DNA of 37,104 nucleotides from Alcaligenaceae bacterium. GTDB taxonomy: Bacteria > Pseudomonadota > Gammaproteobacteria > Burkholderiales > Burkholderiaceae_B. The stretch's first letter is position 1, and every line of letters begins with the position of its first letter. The DNA is taken from positions 1-37,104 of the forward strand of contig JAJUFI010000008.1 of NCBI GenBank assembly GCA_029263795.1, given 5' to 3'. The notes beneath the pieces are model-generated. The model was not told the DNA's origin. It searched no databases and worked only from the letters and a program-made list of their open reading frames with translations. Below are positions 9,325-20,970 of this stretch, piece after piece. Position numbers and translations under genes: made by a program.

Positions 9325-10523
9325 AGGTACAGAACGTCTGTGTGCTGGGAGCAACCGGCTCCATAGGCGAGAGCACACTTGATGTGATATCGCGCCATCC
9401 GGAGAGGTTCAAGGTCTACGCGTTGAGCGCATACAGCCGTATTGGGAAGCTTGTGGAACAAGCCGTGTCTTCTGCCGCACCGGTTGTCGTGGTGCCGGAC
9501 GACGAAGCGGCACGAAGCTTCCGCTCACGTTGGCCCGCGGGCAGGCCCATTCCTGAAATCCGGATTGGCGCAGAGGCGCTCGTGGCAACCGCATCAGACC
9601 CCGAAGTCTCCACCGTGATGGCCGCCATCGTCGGGACGGCCGGTTTGCCCGCGGCGCTGGCCGCGGCCCGGGCGGGAAAGCGCGTGTTGCTCGCCAACAA
9701 GGAAGCACTTGTGGCTGCGGGCGGCCTGTTCATGCAGGCCGTGCGCGACAGCGGGGCAGAGCTGCTGCCCATCGACAGCGAGCACAACGCGATTTTCCAA
9801 TGCCTGCCGGAAGATGCTGAGCGCGCCCGCGCACCGCAGCGGCCGGCCAAGGGTGTGCGTCGTTTGCTGCTGACCGCTTCGGGAGGCCCGTTTCGAACAA
9901 CTGCCCTGGACGCCCTTCATGACGTAACGCCCGAACAGGCTTGCGCGCACCCCAACTGGAGCATGGGGCGCAAGATCTCAGTGGATTCGGCCACGATGCT
10001 GAACAAGGGTCTGGAGGTCATCGAGGCGCACTGGCTGTTTGCCATGGATGCCGACCGTATCGAGGTTGTGATCCATCCTCAGAGCCTGGTGCATTCCATG
10101 GTGGAATACGAGGATGGTTCGATTCTGGCCCAGCTGGGTCAGCCGGACATGCGCACTCCCATTGCCTACGGTTTGGGCTTTCCTGAACGTATCGACAGCG
10201 GGGTAGGGCTGTTCGACCTTGCCCGCATGCAGAAACTCGACTTTGAACCGCCCGAACCCGAGCGTTTTCCTTGCCTGACACTGGCCTACGAGGCGCTGCG
10301 CGCCGGCCAGTCATCCTGTATCAGCCTGAATGCTGCCAATGAGGTGGCCGTGGACCGCTTTCTGGCAGGTCGCATTCGCTATACTGAGATTCCTCAGATT
10401 ATTGGCGAGTGTCTGGAACGGCTGGAATCCGTTTCTTGCCGGCCCACCACCCTGGAAGACGTTCTGGAACACGATCGTCACGCCCGCGCGGTGGCAGCCG
10501 AGCTCTGTCTGCTGCGCGCCTGA
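9321..10523 (+). CDS. dxr: 1-deoxy-D-xylulose 5-phosphate reductoisomerase
   Basis: [84 protein letters not shown]. Confidence 0.97.
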   Translation: MKVQNVCVLGATGSIGESTLDVISRHPERFKVYALSAYSRIGKLVEQAVSSAAPVVVVPDDEAARSFRSRWPAGRPIPEIRIGAEALVATASDPEVSTVMAAIVGTAGLPAALAAARAGKRVLLANKEALVAAGGLFMQAVRDSGAELLPIDSEHNAIFQCLPEDAERARAPQRPAKGVRRLLLTASGGPFRTTALDALHDVTPEQACAHPNWSMGRKISVDSATMLNKGLEVIEAHWLFAMDADRIEVVIHPQSLVHSMVEYEDGSILAQLGQPDMRTPIAYGLGFPERIDSGVGLFDLARMQKLDFEPPEPERFPCLTLAYEALRAGQSSCISLNAANEVAVDRFLAGRIRYTEIPQIIGECLERLESVSCRPTTLEDVLEHDRHARAVAAELCLLRA

Positions 10524-10543
10524 GTCGATTCACACGGAGCATC

Positions 10544-11878
10544 ATGCTGTTCACCTTGCTGGCCTTCGCCGTTGCGCTTGGCGTCCTGATCACTTTTCAC
10601 GAGTTTGGTCATTATTGGGTTGCGCGCCGGTGTGGTGTGCACGTTGAACGCTTTTCGTTAGGTTTCGGCAAAGTTCTGGCCCGCCGCGTTGATCGCAACG
10701 GCACCGAGTGGGCAATTTCCGCCATTCCACTCGGTGGCTATGTCAAGTTCATGGATGAAGCCGGGAGTGCTCCGGCAAGGTCTGGTGACCGGCGCGCCTT
10801 TAACCAGCAACCGTTGCGCAACCGGGCGGCCATCGTGGCGGCCGGCCCGTTTGCCAATTTATTGCTGGCCGTCGTTCTCTATACTCTGCTGGGCATGCTG
10901 GGGACCATGCAGCCTGCACCAGTGCTTGGCTCTCCCCCCGCAGACACGCCGGCGGCCCGCGCCGGTTTCGAAGCAGGAGACCGCATCACCTCCATAGAAC
11001 GCAAGGGTGTGGCTTCATGGAACGATGCCCGCTGGCAATTGATGGATGTGTTTTCCCGTGGTGGTGCTGTCGAGGTTCAAGTCGAATCTGCGATGGGGCA
11101 CATACGGACACGCCGTCTCTTCATCGACCCGGTGGCGGTCGAGCCCGATGCAGCCGACCCCATGGCGGAGATCGGCCTGCAGCTCATGGCGCCACGGCCA
11201 ATGGTGCGTGATCTGGTTCCCGGCGGGGCAGGCCAGGCTGCCGGCCTGAAGCAGGGCGACGTCATCCTGTCCATAGGCAGCACGGATGCGCCCACGGCAG
11301 CCCAGGTCGTGGAGACGGTGCAGCAATCGGCAGGTCAGCACATTCCCATCACGCTCGAACGCGATGGAACCGTTCTGAGTCTGAACATCACGCCGCGGTT
11401 CGAACAGGACGAAAAAGGCACACCTGTGGGGCGCATAGGCGTGATGCTGGGAGCGGATATCGCCATGGTCAATGTCCGTTACGGCCCCCTGGAAAGCCTG
11501 TGGAAGGGTGTGGAGCGCACTGTCGACACAGTGATCCTGTCCTTCAAAATGATCAAGCGCATGGTGTTCGGGGAAGTATCGCTGCGCAATGTGAGCGGCC
11601 CCGTTACCATTGCCGATTATGCAGGGCAGACTGCGCGTGTTGGGCTGGCCGCCTACATCAGTTTCATGGCATTGATTAGCGTCAGCATCGGTGTCCTGAA
11701 CCTGCTGCCGATCCCCATGCTTGACGGTGGCCATTTGTTCTATTATGCGCTTGAGGGTCTGCGGGGGCGTCCCTTGCCGGAAAGCTGGCTCGTGACGGGT
11801 CAGCGCATTGGCATGGGCATACTCGCAGCATTGATGAGTCTTGCTTTTTTCAACGACTTGACGCGTCTTTTCAGCTAA
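10544..11878 (+). CDS. rseP: RIP metalloprotease RseP (site-2 protease family)
   Basis: HEFGHYWVARRCGV zinc motif, PDZ domains, NLLPIPMLDGGHL; ATG 10544 (MLFTLLAFAVALGVLITFHEFGHY). Confidence 0.96.
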   Translation: MLFTLLAFAVALGVLITFHEFGHYWVARRCGVHVERFSLGFGKVLARRVDRNGTEWAISAIPLGGYVKFMDEAGSAPARSGDRRAFNQQPLRNRAAIVAAGPFANLLLAVVLYTLLGMLGTMQPAPVLGSPPADTPAARAGFEAGDRITSIERKGVASWNDARWQLMDVFSRGGAVEVQVESAMGHIRTRRLFIDPVAVEPDAADPMAEIGLQLMAPRPMVRDLVPGGAGQAAGLKQGDVILSIGSTDAPTAAQVVETVQQSAGQHIPITLERDGTVLSLNITPRFEQDEKGTPVGRIGVMLGADIAMVNVRYGPLESLWKGVERTVDTVILSFKMIKRMVFGEVSLRNVSGPVTIADYAGQTARVGLAAYISFMALISVSIGVLNLLPIPMLDGGHLFYYALEGLRGRPLPESWLVTGQRIGMGILAALMSLAFFNDLTRLFS

Positions 11879-11931
11879 AGTCGATGTGCCGTACAATCTT
11901 CCACCATTTAGTCGACAGAGGATCGTCCAGG

Positions 11932-14271
11932 ATGTCCTTTAGCCGGAAATTTCCATTTGCAAGACGCGCCTTGCCCGTTTTGCTCAGTACCTTGCTAATC
12001 TCTGGCGTCGCTCATGCGTTCACGCCGTTCGTGGTCAAGGACATCCAGGTCAACGGAATCCAGCGTGTGGATGCCGGCACGATCTTCACCTACATGCCGG
12101 TCAAGGTTGGCGAAACCTTTACCGAAGAGCAGGCGGCCGAAGCCATTCAGCGCCTGTATTCAAGCGGTCTGTTTAGCGACGTCAAAATCGACACCAGCGG
12201 CAATGTCGTAGTCGTAACGGTTCAGGAACGGCCCACCATCGCGTCCGTCACCTTCAACGGTATGCGCGAGTTCGACCAGAACGCCATCATCAACTCACTC
12301 AAGCAAGTGGGTTTCGGGCAAGGCCGCGTGTTCGACCGCTCCATGCTGGAACGGGCAGAATTCGAAATCAAGCAGCAATACCTTTCCAAAGGCAAGTACG
12401 GGGTTGAAATCAATCCTGTCATCACACCATTGCCACGCAATCGCGTAGGCATTGCCTTTGACATCTTCGAAGGCGACCTGGCCCGCATCAAGGAAATCAA
12501 CATAGTCGGCAACCAGGCTTTCTCGGAAAGCACACTGCTGGACGAGTTCGAGCTGACCGATAGCGGGATCATGACTTGGTACACAGGTACCGACAAATAC
12601 TCGCGGGAAAGGCTGGAAGGCGATATGGAGCGCTTGCGCTCCTTCTATCTTGACCGTGGCTACCTCGAGTTCACGGCCGATGCTCCCCAGGTGACGATCT
12701 CCCCAGATCGTCAAGATATCTACATCACTATCAACATTCACGAAGGTGAGCCTTACACCGTGCGCAACGTGCGCCTGGCAGGGGAGCTGCTGGAGCTCGA
12801 ACCTCAGCTTCAAGAATTGGTGGAAGTCAAGGAAGGGGAAGTCTTCTCGGCGGCCAAGACCAACGAGACGGTACGCAAGATCTCGGAATACCTTGGCGGT
12901 CTGGGCTATGCGTTTGCCAACGTGAACCCGAATCCGGTGCTTGACCGTCAGACGCATGAGGCCGATCTGACCTTTTACGTGGACCCGGGCCGTCGGGTTT
13001 ATGTGCGGCGCATTCAAATCGGCGGCAACACCCGCACACGTGATGAGGTCATCCGCCGGGAGTTCCGGCAGCAGGAGGCCGCCTGGTACGATTCCGGCAG
13101 CATCCGCGCATCGCGCGACCGTGTCGACCGCCTGGGCTACTTCAACGAAGTTCAGGTCAGCACCTCGCCCGTTCCGGGCAGCCCTGACCAGGTCGATGTC
13201 AATGTGGACGTCAAGGAAAAGCCGACCGGCATGATCAACCTGGGTGTGGGTTATGGCTCCACCGACAAGGTCATCCTTTCTGCCGGCATCAGCCAGGACA
13301 ACATCTTTGGCAGCGGCAATACGCTGGCGTTCAATGTCAATACCAGCAAGCGCAATCGTACGCTGGTGGTCTCACATACCGACCCATACTGGACGGACGA
13401 CGGCATCAGCAAGACGACCTCGCTCTTCTATCGCCGTACCGAACCGTATGATGCTTATGATTCCTGGGGCGAATACCAGATCACTTCCTACGGTGGCGGC
13501 CTGAATTTCGGCGTTCCCATCACGGAATACGATCGCATCTTTTCCGGCATCAGCTTTGAACACAACAGGTTGAGCCGTCTGGGCGTCAACACGCCCCGTG
13601 CTTACCGCGATTTCGTCGACGAATATGGTGAAGGCACGAACTCCGTCGTCTTCAACATTGGCTGGTCCAAAGACACACGTGACAGCGCGCTGGCACCCAC
13701 CAAGGGTTATTACACGCGTCTGGCAGCAGATTTCTCCACCATGGATCTGCGCTATTACATGCTGCATGGCCAGCACCAGCATTACATCCCGCTGGGGCGT
13801 TCGTACACCCTGGCGTTCAACTTCATGGCTGACTGGGGCAAGACTTACGGCGGCAAATCCTTCCCGGTCATCAAGAACGTCTACGCCGGTGGTATCGGTA
13901 CGGTACGCGGCTATGAAGGTGCGTCTTTGGGCCCACGGGACGTCGATACCAATGACTACCTTGGTGGTTCCCGCCGGCTCGTTGCCAACGCGCAGCTCTA
14001 CCTGCCATTCCCAGGTGCATCGCGTGACCGCACATTGCGCTGGTTCTTGTTTGCCGACGCCGGGCAGGTCAGTACGACAGGGGGCGGCACGTGTTATGCA
14101 GGTGTAGACAACCATGTGGCTGATCCTTGCGGGTGGAAGTACTCCGCTGGCATCGGTCTGTCATGGGAGTCTCCGCTTGGTCCGCTGCAGCTGTCTTACG
14201 GTCGGCCGCTCAACGAAAAGGCGGGTGACGAAAAGCAGTCCTTCCAGTTCCAGATTGGTACTGCCTTCTGA
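11932..14271 (+). CDS. bamA: Outer membrane protein assembly factor BamA
   Basis: Signal peptide then POTRA repeats (FVVKDIQVNGIQRVDAGTIFTYMPVKVGE) and C-terminal Omp85 barrel (VRGYEGASLGPRD; ends QFQIGTAF). Confidence 0.97.
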   Translation: MSFSRKFPFARRALPVLLSTLLISGVAHAFTPFVVKDIQVNGIQRVDAGTIFTYMPVKVGETFTEEQAAEAIQRLYSSGLFSDVKIDTSGNVVVVTVQERPTIASVTFNGMREFDQNAIINSLKQVGFGQGRVFDRSMLERAEFEIKQQYLSKGKYGVEINPVITPLPRNRVGIAFDIFEGDLARIKEINIVGNQAFSESTLLDEFELTDSGIMTWYTGTDKYSRERLEGDMERLRSFYLDRGYLEFTADAPQVTISPDRQDIYITINIHEGEPYTVRNVRLAGELLELEPQLQELVEVKEGEVFSAAKTNETVRKISEYLGGLGYAFANVNPNPVLDRQTHEADLTFYVDPGRRVYVRRIQIGGNTRTRDEVIRREFRQQEAAWYDSGSIRASRDRVDRLGYFNEVQVSTSPVPGSPDQVDVNVDVKEKPTGMINLGVGYGSTDKVILSAGISQDNIFGSGNTLAFNVNTSKRNRTLVVSHTDPYWTDDGISKTTSLFYRRTEPYDAYDSWGEYQITSYGGGLNFGVPITEYDRIFSGISFEHNRLSRLGVNTPRAYRDFVDEYGEGTNSVVFNIGWSKDTRDSALAPTKGYYTRLAADFSTMDLRYYMLHGQHQHYIPLGRSYTLAFNFMADWGKTYGGKSFPVIKNVYAGGIGTVRGYEGASLGPRDVDTNDYLGGSRRLVANAQLYLPFPGASRDRTLRWFLFADAGQVSTTGGGTCYAGVDNHVADPCGWKYSAGIGLSWESPLGPLQLSYGRPLNEKAGDEKQSFQFQIGTAF

Positions 14272-14292
14272 ACCCGGGAAAGCACCAAGCCT

Positions 14293-14318
14293 CGGGCCGG
14301 CGAAGAATTCCCGGCCCG
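14293..14318 (+). terminator. Hairpin between bamA and skp
   Basis: CGGGCCGG (14293-14300) cgaagaattc CCGGCCCG (14311-14318), followed by a moderately T-rich stretch. Confidence 0.45.
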
Positions 14319-14386
14319 GCCATCTTCCTGGCTTCCTTGTGGCACAATAATCTTTTGATCTTCGCTCCTTGCAAGGTAGAGAATTC

Positions 14387-14950
14387 ATGAAGTCTCAAAT
14401 CGCATTAAAACTTTCCGCTCTGTCGCAGGCTGCCGCCCGCGGCCAACGTGCGTGGGTGCTTGCATCGATGGTAGCTGTGGGTGCCGCGCTTGCCGTGCCG
14501 GCTGCTCCAGTGCAGGCGCAGGGCACCAAGATCGGCTTCGTGAGCACGGAGCGCATCCTGCGTGACTCCAAGCCCGCTAAGGCAGCTCAGGCCAAGATCG
14601 AGAACGAATTCAAGAAACGTGACGACGAGCTTCAACGTCTCGCCAACTCTCTGCGCAGTGAGGCACAGAAGTTCGACAAAGATGCACCCGTACTGTCGGA
14701 ATCAGAGCGCATCAAGCGCCAGCGCCGTCTTGCCGATCTCGACAGCGACCTGCAACGCAAGCGTCGCGAGTTCCAGGAAGATTTCAATCGCCGCCGTAAC
14801 GAAGAGTTCTCCGCCATCGTGGAGAAGGCCGATGCCGCCATCAAGGCGATTGCCGAGCAACAAGGTTACGACCTGATCATCCAGGACGCCGTGACCGTCA
14901 GTCCGCGTGTCGACATAACCGATCAGGTTCTGAAGGCCATGGGTGGCTGA
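14387..14950 (+). CDS. skp: Periplasmic chaperone Skp/OmpH family
   Basis: Long signal peptide, then KIGFVSTERILRDSKPAKAAQAKIENEFKKRDDELQ...; position between bamA and lpxD. Confidence 0.93.
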   Translation: MKSQIALKLSALSQAAARGQRAWVLASMVAVGAALAVPAAPVQAQGTKIGFVSTERILRDSKPAKAAQAKIENEFKKRDDELQRLANSLRSEAQKFDKDAPVLSESERIKRQRRLADLDSDLQRKRREFQEDFNRRRNEEFSAIVEKADAAIKAIAEQQGYDLIIQDAVTVSPRVDITDQVLKAMGG

Positions 14951-14956
14951 TCTTCC

Positions 14957-16084
14957 ATGCCACTGTTGCTTGCGCCGGAACAGGCCATTGCGCTTGATCG
15001 ACTGCTGGCCGAAGCCAATGTGTTCGGTGTCGATTGCAAGCCGGTTCCTGGTTCCGGCAACCCGCTGATACGCGGGTTGGGTTCTCTATCCAGCGCCTGT
15101 CCGGAACAGATCAGCTTCCTCTCCAACCCCAAACTTCAGGAGCAACTTCTCGGTTGCCGGGCTGCGGCCGTAATCATCACTCCCGCGGTTTGGGAGGAAC
15201 AGCTGAAGGGCCGTGACATTCCCTTCGTGCCCGTTCTCTGCAGCGAACCTTATCTCATGTACGCCTTGTTGGCGCAGTGGTTCGATCGTCATCGTATCGA
15301 GAAACTGCCCAAGGGCATCCACCCGACTGCCGTTATTGCGGAATCCGCCCAGATCGGGGACGGAGTCAGCATCGGGCCCCATTGTGTCATTGAAGAGGGC
15401 GTACGAATCGGCGAAGGCTCCCGCCTTGGGCCGGGCTGCGTCATCGGTGCGGGCTCTTCTCTCGGCAAGGATTGCCTTCTGCACGCCCGGGTGACTCTAT
15501 ATCACGGGGTGACCGTGGGCGACCGGGCCATCCTGCATTCAGGTTGTGTCCTTGGGGCCGACGGCTTCGGCTTCGCACCTGATCCTCGCGGCCAGGGCGG
15601 TTGGGCCAAGATTGCCCAATTGGGTGGCGTACTCATTGGCGATGATGTCGAGATCGGAGCCAATACCACGGTAGACCGCGGTGCGCTGGAAAATACCGTG
15701 CTGGGCAATGGCGTGAAACTGGATAACCAGATCATGATCGGCCATAACTGCCAGGTGGGTGACCACACCGCCATGGCCGCCTGTGTGGGGGTGGCGGGTT
15801 CCACCATCATTGGCAAGCGCTGCACATTGGCCGGAGCGGCCATGACGGCCGGGCATCTCACCATTGGTGATGACGTCCACATATCCGGTGCAACGGCGGT
15901 CACCTCCAGCATTCTCAAACCGGGGCGCTATACGGGCGTATTCCCGTTCTCCGGCCATTCCGACTGGCAGCGCAATGCGGCCGTACTGCCTCAGCTGGGG
16001 GCGCTGCGCCGGCGTGTACGCGCACTTGAGCGCCAGCTGCAGGAAAGCGGCGACGCTGAATCGTGCCAGACTCCTTCTCAATAA
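14957..16084 (+). CDS. lpxD: UDP-3-O-(3-hydroxymyristoyl)glucosamine N-acyltransferase
   Basis: Hexapeptide repeats, [32 protein letters not shown]. Confidence 0.96.
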   Translation: MPLLLAPEQAIALDRLLAEANVFGVDCKPVPGSGNPLIRGLGSLSSACPEQISFLSNPKLQEQLLGCRAAAVIITPAVWEEQLKGRDIPFVPVLCSEPYLMYALLAQWFDRHRIEKLPKGIHPTAVIAESAQIGDGVSIGPHCVIEEGVRIGEGSRLGPGCVIGAGSSLGKDCLLHARVTLYHGVTVGDRAILHSGCVLGADGFGFAPDPRGQGGWAKIAQLGGVLIGDDVEIGANTTVDRGALENTVLGNGVKLDNQIMIGHNCQVGDHTAMAACVGVAGSTIIGKRCTLAGAAMTAGHLTIGDDVHISGATAVTSSILKPGRYTGVFPFSGHSDWQRNAAVLPQLGALRRRVRALERQLQESGDAESCQTPSQ

Positions 16085-16100
16085 CTTCTACGCCATTCTC

Positions 16101-16571
16101 ATGCAGGATACGCAAAAAATAGAACTCGATATCAAGCAGATCATGGAGCGGTTGCCACACCGTTACCCTATGCTGCTTGTTGACCGTGTGCTGGAAATGG
16201 TGCCGGGCAAAAGCATTGTGGCCATCAAGAACGTCACATTGAACGAGCCCTTCTTTACCGGGCATTTTCCGCACCATCCCGTCATGCCGGGCGTACTCAT
16301 CATTGAAGCGCTGGCGCAGGCGTCAGCCCTGTTTTCCTTCGAGGGCGACAGTGGTGTGAACCCGGCAAACCCCAAAATGGCTTACTACCTGGTTGGCGTG
16401 GACGGCGCGCGTTTCCGCAGGCCGGTGGTACCCGGTGACCAACTGCGTCTCGAAAGCACGGCCGATAAAATTTCCCGCACCATCTGCAAATACACGGCAA
16501 GGGCGACGGTGGATGGCCAACTTGTGGCGGAAGCCAAACTGATGTGTGCCATTCGCGAACTGGAAGACTGA
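16101..16571 (+). CDS. fabZ: 3-hydroxyacyl-[ACP] dehydratase FabZ
   Basis: [46 protein letters not shown] at 16101, not the upstream ORF-track start. Confidence 0.97.
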   Translation: MQDTQKIELDIKQIMERLPHRYPMLLVDRVLEMVPGKSIVAIKNVTLNEPFFTGHFPHHPVMPGVLIIEALAQASALFSFEGDSGVNPANPKMAYYLVGVDGARFRRPVVPGDQLRLESTADKISRTICKYTARATVDGQLVAEAKLMCAIRELED

Positions 16572-16572
16572 T

Positions 16573-17364
16573 ATGCCTGCAAGCATCCACGCCACTGCCA
16601 TAGTCTCTCCCGGCGCGGTGCTCGCTGATGACGTTGAAATCGGCGCCTACAGCCTGATTGGGCCCAATGTTTCCATTGGCCCGGGCACCCAGGTTGGTCC
16701 GCATTGCATCATCGACGGCCATACCCGGATCGGAGCCAACAATGTTTTCTACCGTTTCTGCTCCATCGGTGGCATGCCGCAGGACAAAAAGTACCGCGGC
16801 GAACCCACGCGCCTGGAGATTGGCGACGGCAACATGTTCCGCGAATACGTGACCGTTAACACTGGCACCGTTCAGGATGTCGGTGTCACCCGTATCGGTG
16901 ACGACAACTGGGTCATGGCCTATGTGCACGTGGCACACGACTGCCAGATCGGCTCACACACCATCATTGCCAACAACGTGCAGTTCGCCGGGCACATCCA
17001 CATCGGTGACTGGGCAGTCATTGGCGGGCAGACCGCAGTTCATCAGTTCGTCCACATCGGAGCACACGCCATGGTCGGCGGCAGCAGTGCCGTGCGTCAG
17101 GATATTCCGCCATACGTGGTGGGGGCAGGAGACCCTTTCCGTCCGGTAGGCATCAACTCGGAGGGGTTGCGCCGCCGTGGTTACGAAGCTGACATCATTT
17201 CCGCGCTCAAGGAAACGTACAAACTGCTGTACCGGCGTAACCTGAAGGTGGAAGAAGCGGCTGCGGCCATGCGTCGGTTGCAGGAAGAACGCCCGGAGGC
17301 AGCTTCAGCCATCGACGTGCTGGCCTCCTTCATTGAGCGCCCCGGTAGGGGCATTGTGCGCTGA
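16573..17364 (+). CDS. lpxA: UDP-N-acetylglucosamine O-acyltransferase
   Basis: [36 protein letters not shown] hexapeptide repeats; [23 protein letters not shown]. Confidence 0.97.
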   Translation: MPASIHATAIVSPGAVLADDVEIGAYSLIGPNVSIGPGTQVGPHCIIDGHTRIGANNVFYRFCSIGGMPQDKKYRGEPTRLEIGDGNMFREYVTVNTGTVQDVGVTRIGDDNWVMAYVHVAHDCQIGSHTIIANNVQFAGHIHIGDWAVIGGQTAVHQFVHIGAHAMVGGSSAVRQDIPPYVVGAGDPFRPVGINSEGLRRRGYEADIISALKETYKLLYRRNLKVEEAAAAMRRLQEERPEAASAIDVLASFIERPGRGIVR

Positions 17365-18566
17365 TGTCCATCCGAGTGGGGCTGGTTGCCGGAGAGCCTT
17401 CGGGCGACCTGCTGGCCAGCCGGGTCATTAAGGGCCTGCAACAGCGTTCACCCAGCGTCGTGTGCGAAGGAATCGGCGGGCCAGCGATGCAGGAAGCCGG
17501 TTTCCAGGCCTGGCACCCCATGCATGCACTCACGGTTTTCGGCTACGTCGACGCCTTCAAGCGCCTGCCCGGGCTGCTGCGCATTTACGGGGATGTCTCG
17601 CGACGCTGGCTTTCCAGCCACCCCGATGTATTCGTTGGAGTGGACGCACCCGACTTCAATCTGCGCCTGGAAGAGAGGCTCAAGGCGGCTGGTGTTCCCA
17701 CCATACATTTCGTCGGCCCCTCTATATGGGCCTGGCGTTACGAACGCATTGAACGTATTCGTCGGGCGGTTTCCCACATGTTGGTGCTGTTTCCGTTTGA
17801 AGTGGAGATCTACGAAAAAGAGGGGATACCGGTCACCTGCGTGGGTCATCCCCTTGCGGCCAATATTCCAATGGAGCCTGATCGCCGGGCGGCCAAGCTC
17901 AGGTTGGGCCTGGACCCCGGAAAACCGCTGTTGGCCATACTCCCGGGCAGCCGCAGTTCCGAGATCCGTCAGCTGGCCCCTCGTTTTCTGAAAGCCGCGG
18001 AAATTTTGCGGCAGCGCAACCCAAAGCTGCAGTTTGCCGTGCCCATGGTTAATGCCGAGCGGCGCCGCGAATTCGAACAAATACTGGCTGCACACCCCGG
18101 CCTGAGCTGCCATATCATTGACCGTGAACGGCTGCTTGGCGTGGAGCCCGATTGGCCCGCCGCCTGGCACGTGATGGAAGCGGCTGATGCCGTGCTGGTA
18201 GCCAGTGGCACCGCCACCCTGGAAACCGCGCTGTTCAAGAGGCCCATGGTTATTTCCTATGTGTTGACGCCCCTGATGCGCAAGATCATGGAATGGAAGT
18301 CCGGTCAGCTACGTCCCTATGTGCCTTGGGTGGGCCTGCCCAATGTACTGTCCCGCGATTTCGTCGTCCCGGAGCTGCTTCAGGACGACGCTACGCCGGA
18401 AAATCTGGCCGAGGCCTGCTGGCGAGCCTTGAGCGACACCAGCTATGCAGCCGAGATAGAGCAGCGTTTCACCGATATGCATCGCAGTCTGGCGCTGGAT
18501 ACTCCACGCCTGGTCGCAGATGCGGTCATGAAGGAGGCGGGAAACCATGCAGCCGGGGCTGTTTGA
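17364..18566 (+). CDS. lpxB: Lipid-A-disaccharide synthase
   Basis: [56 protein letters not shown]. Confidence 0.97.
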   Translation: MSIRVGLVAGEPSGDLLASRVIKGLQQRSPSVVCEGIGGPAMQEAGFQAWHPMHALTVFGYVDAFKRLPGLLRIYGDVSRRWLSSHPDVFVGVDAPDFNLRLEERLKAAGVPTIHFVGPSIWAWRYERIERIRRAVSHMLVLFPFEVEIYEKEGIPVTCVGHPLAANIPMEPDRRAAKLRLGLDPGKPLLAILPGSRSSEIRQLAPRFLKAAEILRQRNPKLQFAVPMVNAERRREFEQILAAHPGLSCHIIDRERLLGVEPDWPAAWHVMEAADAVLVASGTATLETALFKRPMVISYVLTPLMRKIMEWKSGQLRPYVPWVGLPNVLSRDFVVPELLQDDATPENLAEACWRALSDTSYAAEIEQRFTDMHRSLALDTPRLVADAVMKEAGNHAAGAV

Positions 18567-19164
18567 TGACCTTTCCATGCCCACGGTCCTTTGTGCGGGC
18601 GTGGACGAAGCCGGAAGAGGGCCGCTGGCCGGGCCAGTGTTTGCCGCCGCGGTGATACTGGAAGAGGGAACCCGCATTGACGGGCTGAACGACTCAAAGA
18701 AATTGTCTGCCGCGAGACGCGAAGAGTTGGCCCTCGAGGTGCGCGAGCGCGCCCTGGCCTGGTGCATTGCCAGTGCCACGGTGGCTGAAATTGATCAGTT
18801 CAACATTCTGCAGGCCACCCTGCTGGCCATGCGGCGGGCCTGCGAGGGCCTGAAGTATGCCCCTCAGCAGGTATTGGTGGATGGCAATCAGGTGCCCCGC
18901 GGCCTGGCATGCACTGCTCAGTATGTCATAGGGGGCGATGCCAAAATTCCCGCCATTTCTGCAGCCTCGATTCTGGCGAAGTCAGCGCGCGACGCGTATT
19001 GCGATGCCATGCACGAACGTTTCCCCGATTACGGCTTCGATCGCCACAAAGGCTACGCAACGGCACTGCATCTGCAACGTCTGCTCGATCTCGGGCCGTG
19101 CGAGGAGCACCGGCGCAGTTTTGCTCCCGTGAAAAGGCACTTCGAGGTGCTGCTTACAACATGA
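18547..19164 (+). CDS. rnhB: Ribonuclease HII
   Basis: [53 protein letters not shown]. An alternative start at 18577 would remove the overlap with lpxB. Confidence 0.96.
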   Translation: MQPGLFDDLSMPTVLCAGVDEAGRGPLAGPVFAAAVILEEGTRIDGLNDSKKLSAARREELALEVRERALAWCIASATVAEIDQFNILQATLLAMRRACEGLKYAPQQVLVDGNQVPRGLACTAQYVIGGDAKIPAISAASILAKSARDAYCDAMHERFPDYGFDRHKGYATALHLQRLLDLGPCEEHRRSFAPVKRHFEVLLTT

Positions 19165-19964
19165 AGAACATCGCCTCGCGCGAGAACTCTGATTTCCGGC
19201 TGTTATTGCGTGCGCAAGAGGGCAAACGTGCAGCGGGAGAAAGGTCATCCACTCCACTTCCCGTGGCTCTGGAGGGTCCGCATCTGTGTTCGAGCTGGCT
19301 AGAGACACAGGGGCAGCCGGAGCTCGTTTTCGTGGATGAAACGCGCATCGATCAGTTGGAAGTGGCGTGCATTCTTGCCCAGGTGCAAACCTCGCGCATC
19401 CGCCTGTGCACCCCTGCGCTCATGAAGGCAGCCTCGCAGGTGGTTCAGGACCAGGGCATTATTTTCCTGGTGCGTGCACCAGTACCGCAGCTTCCACCTC
19501 TTATCGAGGAGAACTGTCTGTGGCTCGACCGGGTGCAAGATCCGGGCAATCTGGGCACCATGCTGAGGACGGCGGCTGCCGCCGGCATCAAGCGGGTCTA
19601 TGCCTCTGTCGGGTGCGTGGCGGCATGGTCGCCCAAGGTGTTGCGCAGCGCACAGGGGGCACACTTCGCACTAGAGATCCATGAAGGGCAGGATCTCGGC
19701 GCCCTGCGTGAGCGGCTTCGTGTTCCTATGCTCGCTACCGCCCTGGAAGGGTCAGAGTCCCTGTACGAGGCAGACCTTCCCCGCCATGCTGCATGGGTGT
19801 TCGGCAACGAGGGCAGGGGGGTGTCGCAGGCCCTGCTGGGTGCTGCAGACCTGAAAGTTCGAATTCCGCAAAGCAGTGCGGTCGAATCGCTGAATGTTGC
19901 GATTGCGGCGGGCATATGCTTGTTCGAGCAGCGCCGCCGCTTTTCAAGCGCAGGGATTCAATAA
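19161..19964 (+). CDS. TrmH/SpoU-family RNA 2'-O-methyltransferase (RlmB/TsnR-like)
   Basis: [19 protein letters not shown]...; SPOUT motifs [58 protein letters not shown]. Confidence 0.92.
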   Translation: MKNIASRENSDFRLLLRAQEGKRAAGERSSTPLPVALEGPHLCSSWLETQGQPELVFVDETRIDQLEVACILAQVQTSRIRLCTPALMKAASQVVQDQGIIFLVRAPVPQLPPLIEENCLWLDRVQDPGNLGTMLRTAAAAGIKRVYASVGCVAAWSPKVLRSAQGAHFALEIHEGQDLGALRERLRVPMLATALEGSESLYEADLPRHAAWVFGNEGRGVSQALLGAADLKVRIPQSSAVESLNVAIAAGICLFEQRRRFSSAGIQ

Positions 19965-20797
19965 AACTGCTGGCGCCGTTCCAGGCCGATTTCCGCCATC
20001 ACCTTGGTAGAGATTTCTTCAATGGACTTGGTGGTGGTGGATAGCCAGGGGATGTTCTCCATGCGCATCAGGCGTTCTGCCGAAGCGACTTCGTCGCGGC
20101 ACTGCTTGATGGAAGCATACTGGCTGTTCGGCCGCCTTTCGTTACGCACCTCGGCCAGACGTTCCGGGTGAATGGACAGCCCGAACAGTTTCTTGCGGAA
20201 GGGAAGCAGAGTTGCCGGCAGGCTGCCACGGTCAAAATCTTCGGGAATCAGCGGATAGTTGGCAGCCTTCACGGCATATTGCATTGCCAGGTAGAGGCTG
20301 GTGGGTGTTTTGCCGCAACGGGAAACACCGATCAGGATGACGTCGGCTTCTTCCAACCCCCGCACATACTGGCCATCGTCATGCGCCAGCGTGAAATTGA
20401 TAGCTTCGATACGCGCGTTGTACTGCTTGGAGAGCCCACCCATGTGGGAGCGGCCGACCGAATGGCTGGATTTCACACCCAGGGCTTCCTCGATATGCTG
20501 CACGAATGTACCAAACAAGTCGAAGAAGATGCACTCCGCACCTCGAATGGTTTCGGCGATTTTTGTGTCAACCAGGGTGCTGAACACCAGAGGAGGGGCG
20601 TTTTGCTCCGCAGCACAACGGTTGATGCGTTTGACCACTTCCTCGGCTTTTTCTTCGCTGTCCAGATAGGGAACGCGCACAGTGTCGAATTCCACCTGTT
20701 CGAACTGGGAGAGCACGGAGTTGCTGAATGTGGCGGCGGTAATGCCGGTGCTGTCGGAAACGACAAAGACGGTTCGTTGCAATACGGAATTGGACAT
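19958..20797 (-). CDS. ppsR: Phosphoenolpyruvate synthase regulatory protein (bifunctional kinase/pyrophosphorylase, DUF299)
   Basis: TVFVVSDSTGITAATFSNSVLSQF, ILIGVSRCGKTPTSLYLA (P-loop-like), divergent to ppsA. Confidence 0.95.
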   Translation of the reverse strand: MSNSVLQRTVFVVSDSTGITAATFSNSVLSQFEQVEFDTVRVPYLDSEEKAEEVVKRINRCAAEQNAPPLVFSTLVDTKIAETIRGAECIFFDLFGTFVQHIEEALGVKSSHSVGRSHMGGLSKQYNARIEAINFTLAHDDGQYVRGLEEADVILIGVSRCGKTPTSLYLAMQYAVKAANYPLIPEDFDRGSLPATLLPFRKKLFGLSIHPERLAEVRNERRPNSQYASIKQCRDEVASAERLMRMENIPWLSTTTKSIEEISTKVMAEIGLERRQQFY

Positions 20798-20900
20798 GAC
20801 GCGTGACGCAGAGCCTGACGAAAACTGTACAATCCAGCAAGGTTAACACCAAGGAAGATCCAACAGTCACCGGGCAGATGAAAATCAGCGTACGAGGCGG

Positions 20901-20941
20901 GTTTGCTCAGTGACCGCAAAGGCGTCGGTCACTGAGCAAAC
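20901..20941 (+). promoter_or_regulatory. Perfect 16-bp inverted repeat upstream of ppsA (terminator/attenuator-like or operator)
   Basis: GTTTGCTCAGTGACCG (20901-20916), 9-nt loop, CGGTCACTGAGCAAAC (20926-20941), followed by ACGCTTTCTTTTCATTT; ppsA starts at 20971. Confidence 0.75.
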
Positions 20942-20970
20942 ACGCTTTCTTTTCATTTACAGGTGACTTT

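Noticed and set aside
11015-11896. 293-aa minus-strand ORF opposite rseP, and similar ones opposite bamA (12295-13017, 13372-14115)
   Set aside because: Fully antisense to rseP/bamA with convincing family motifs; no supporting homology.
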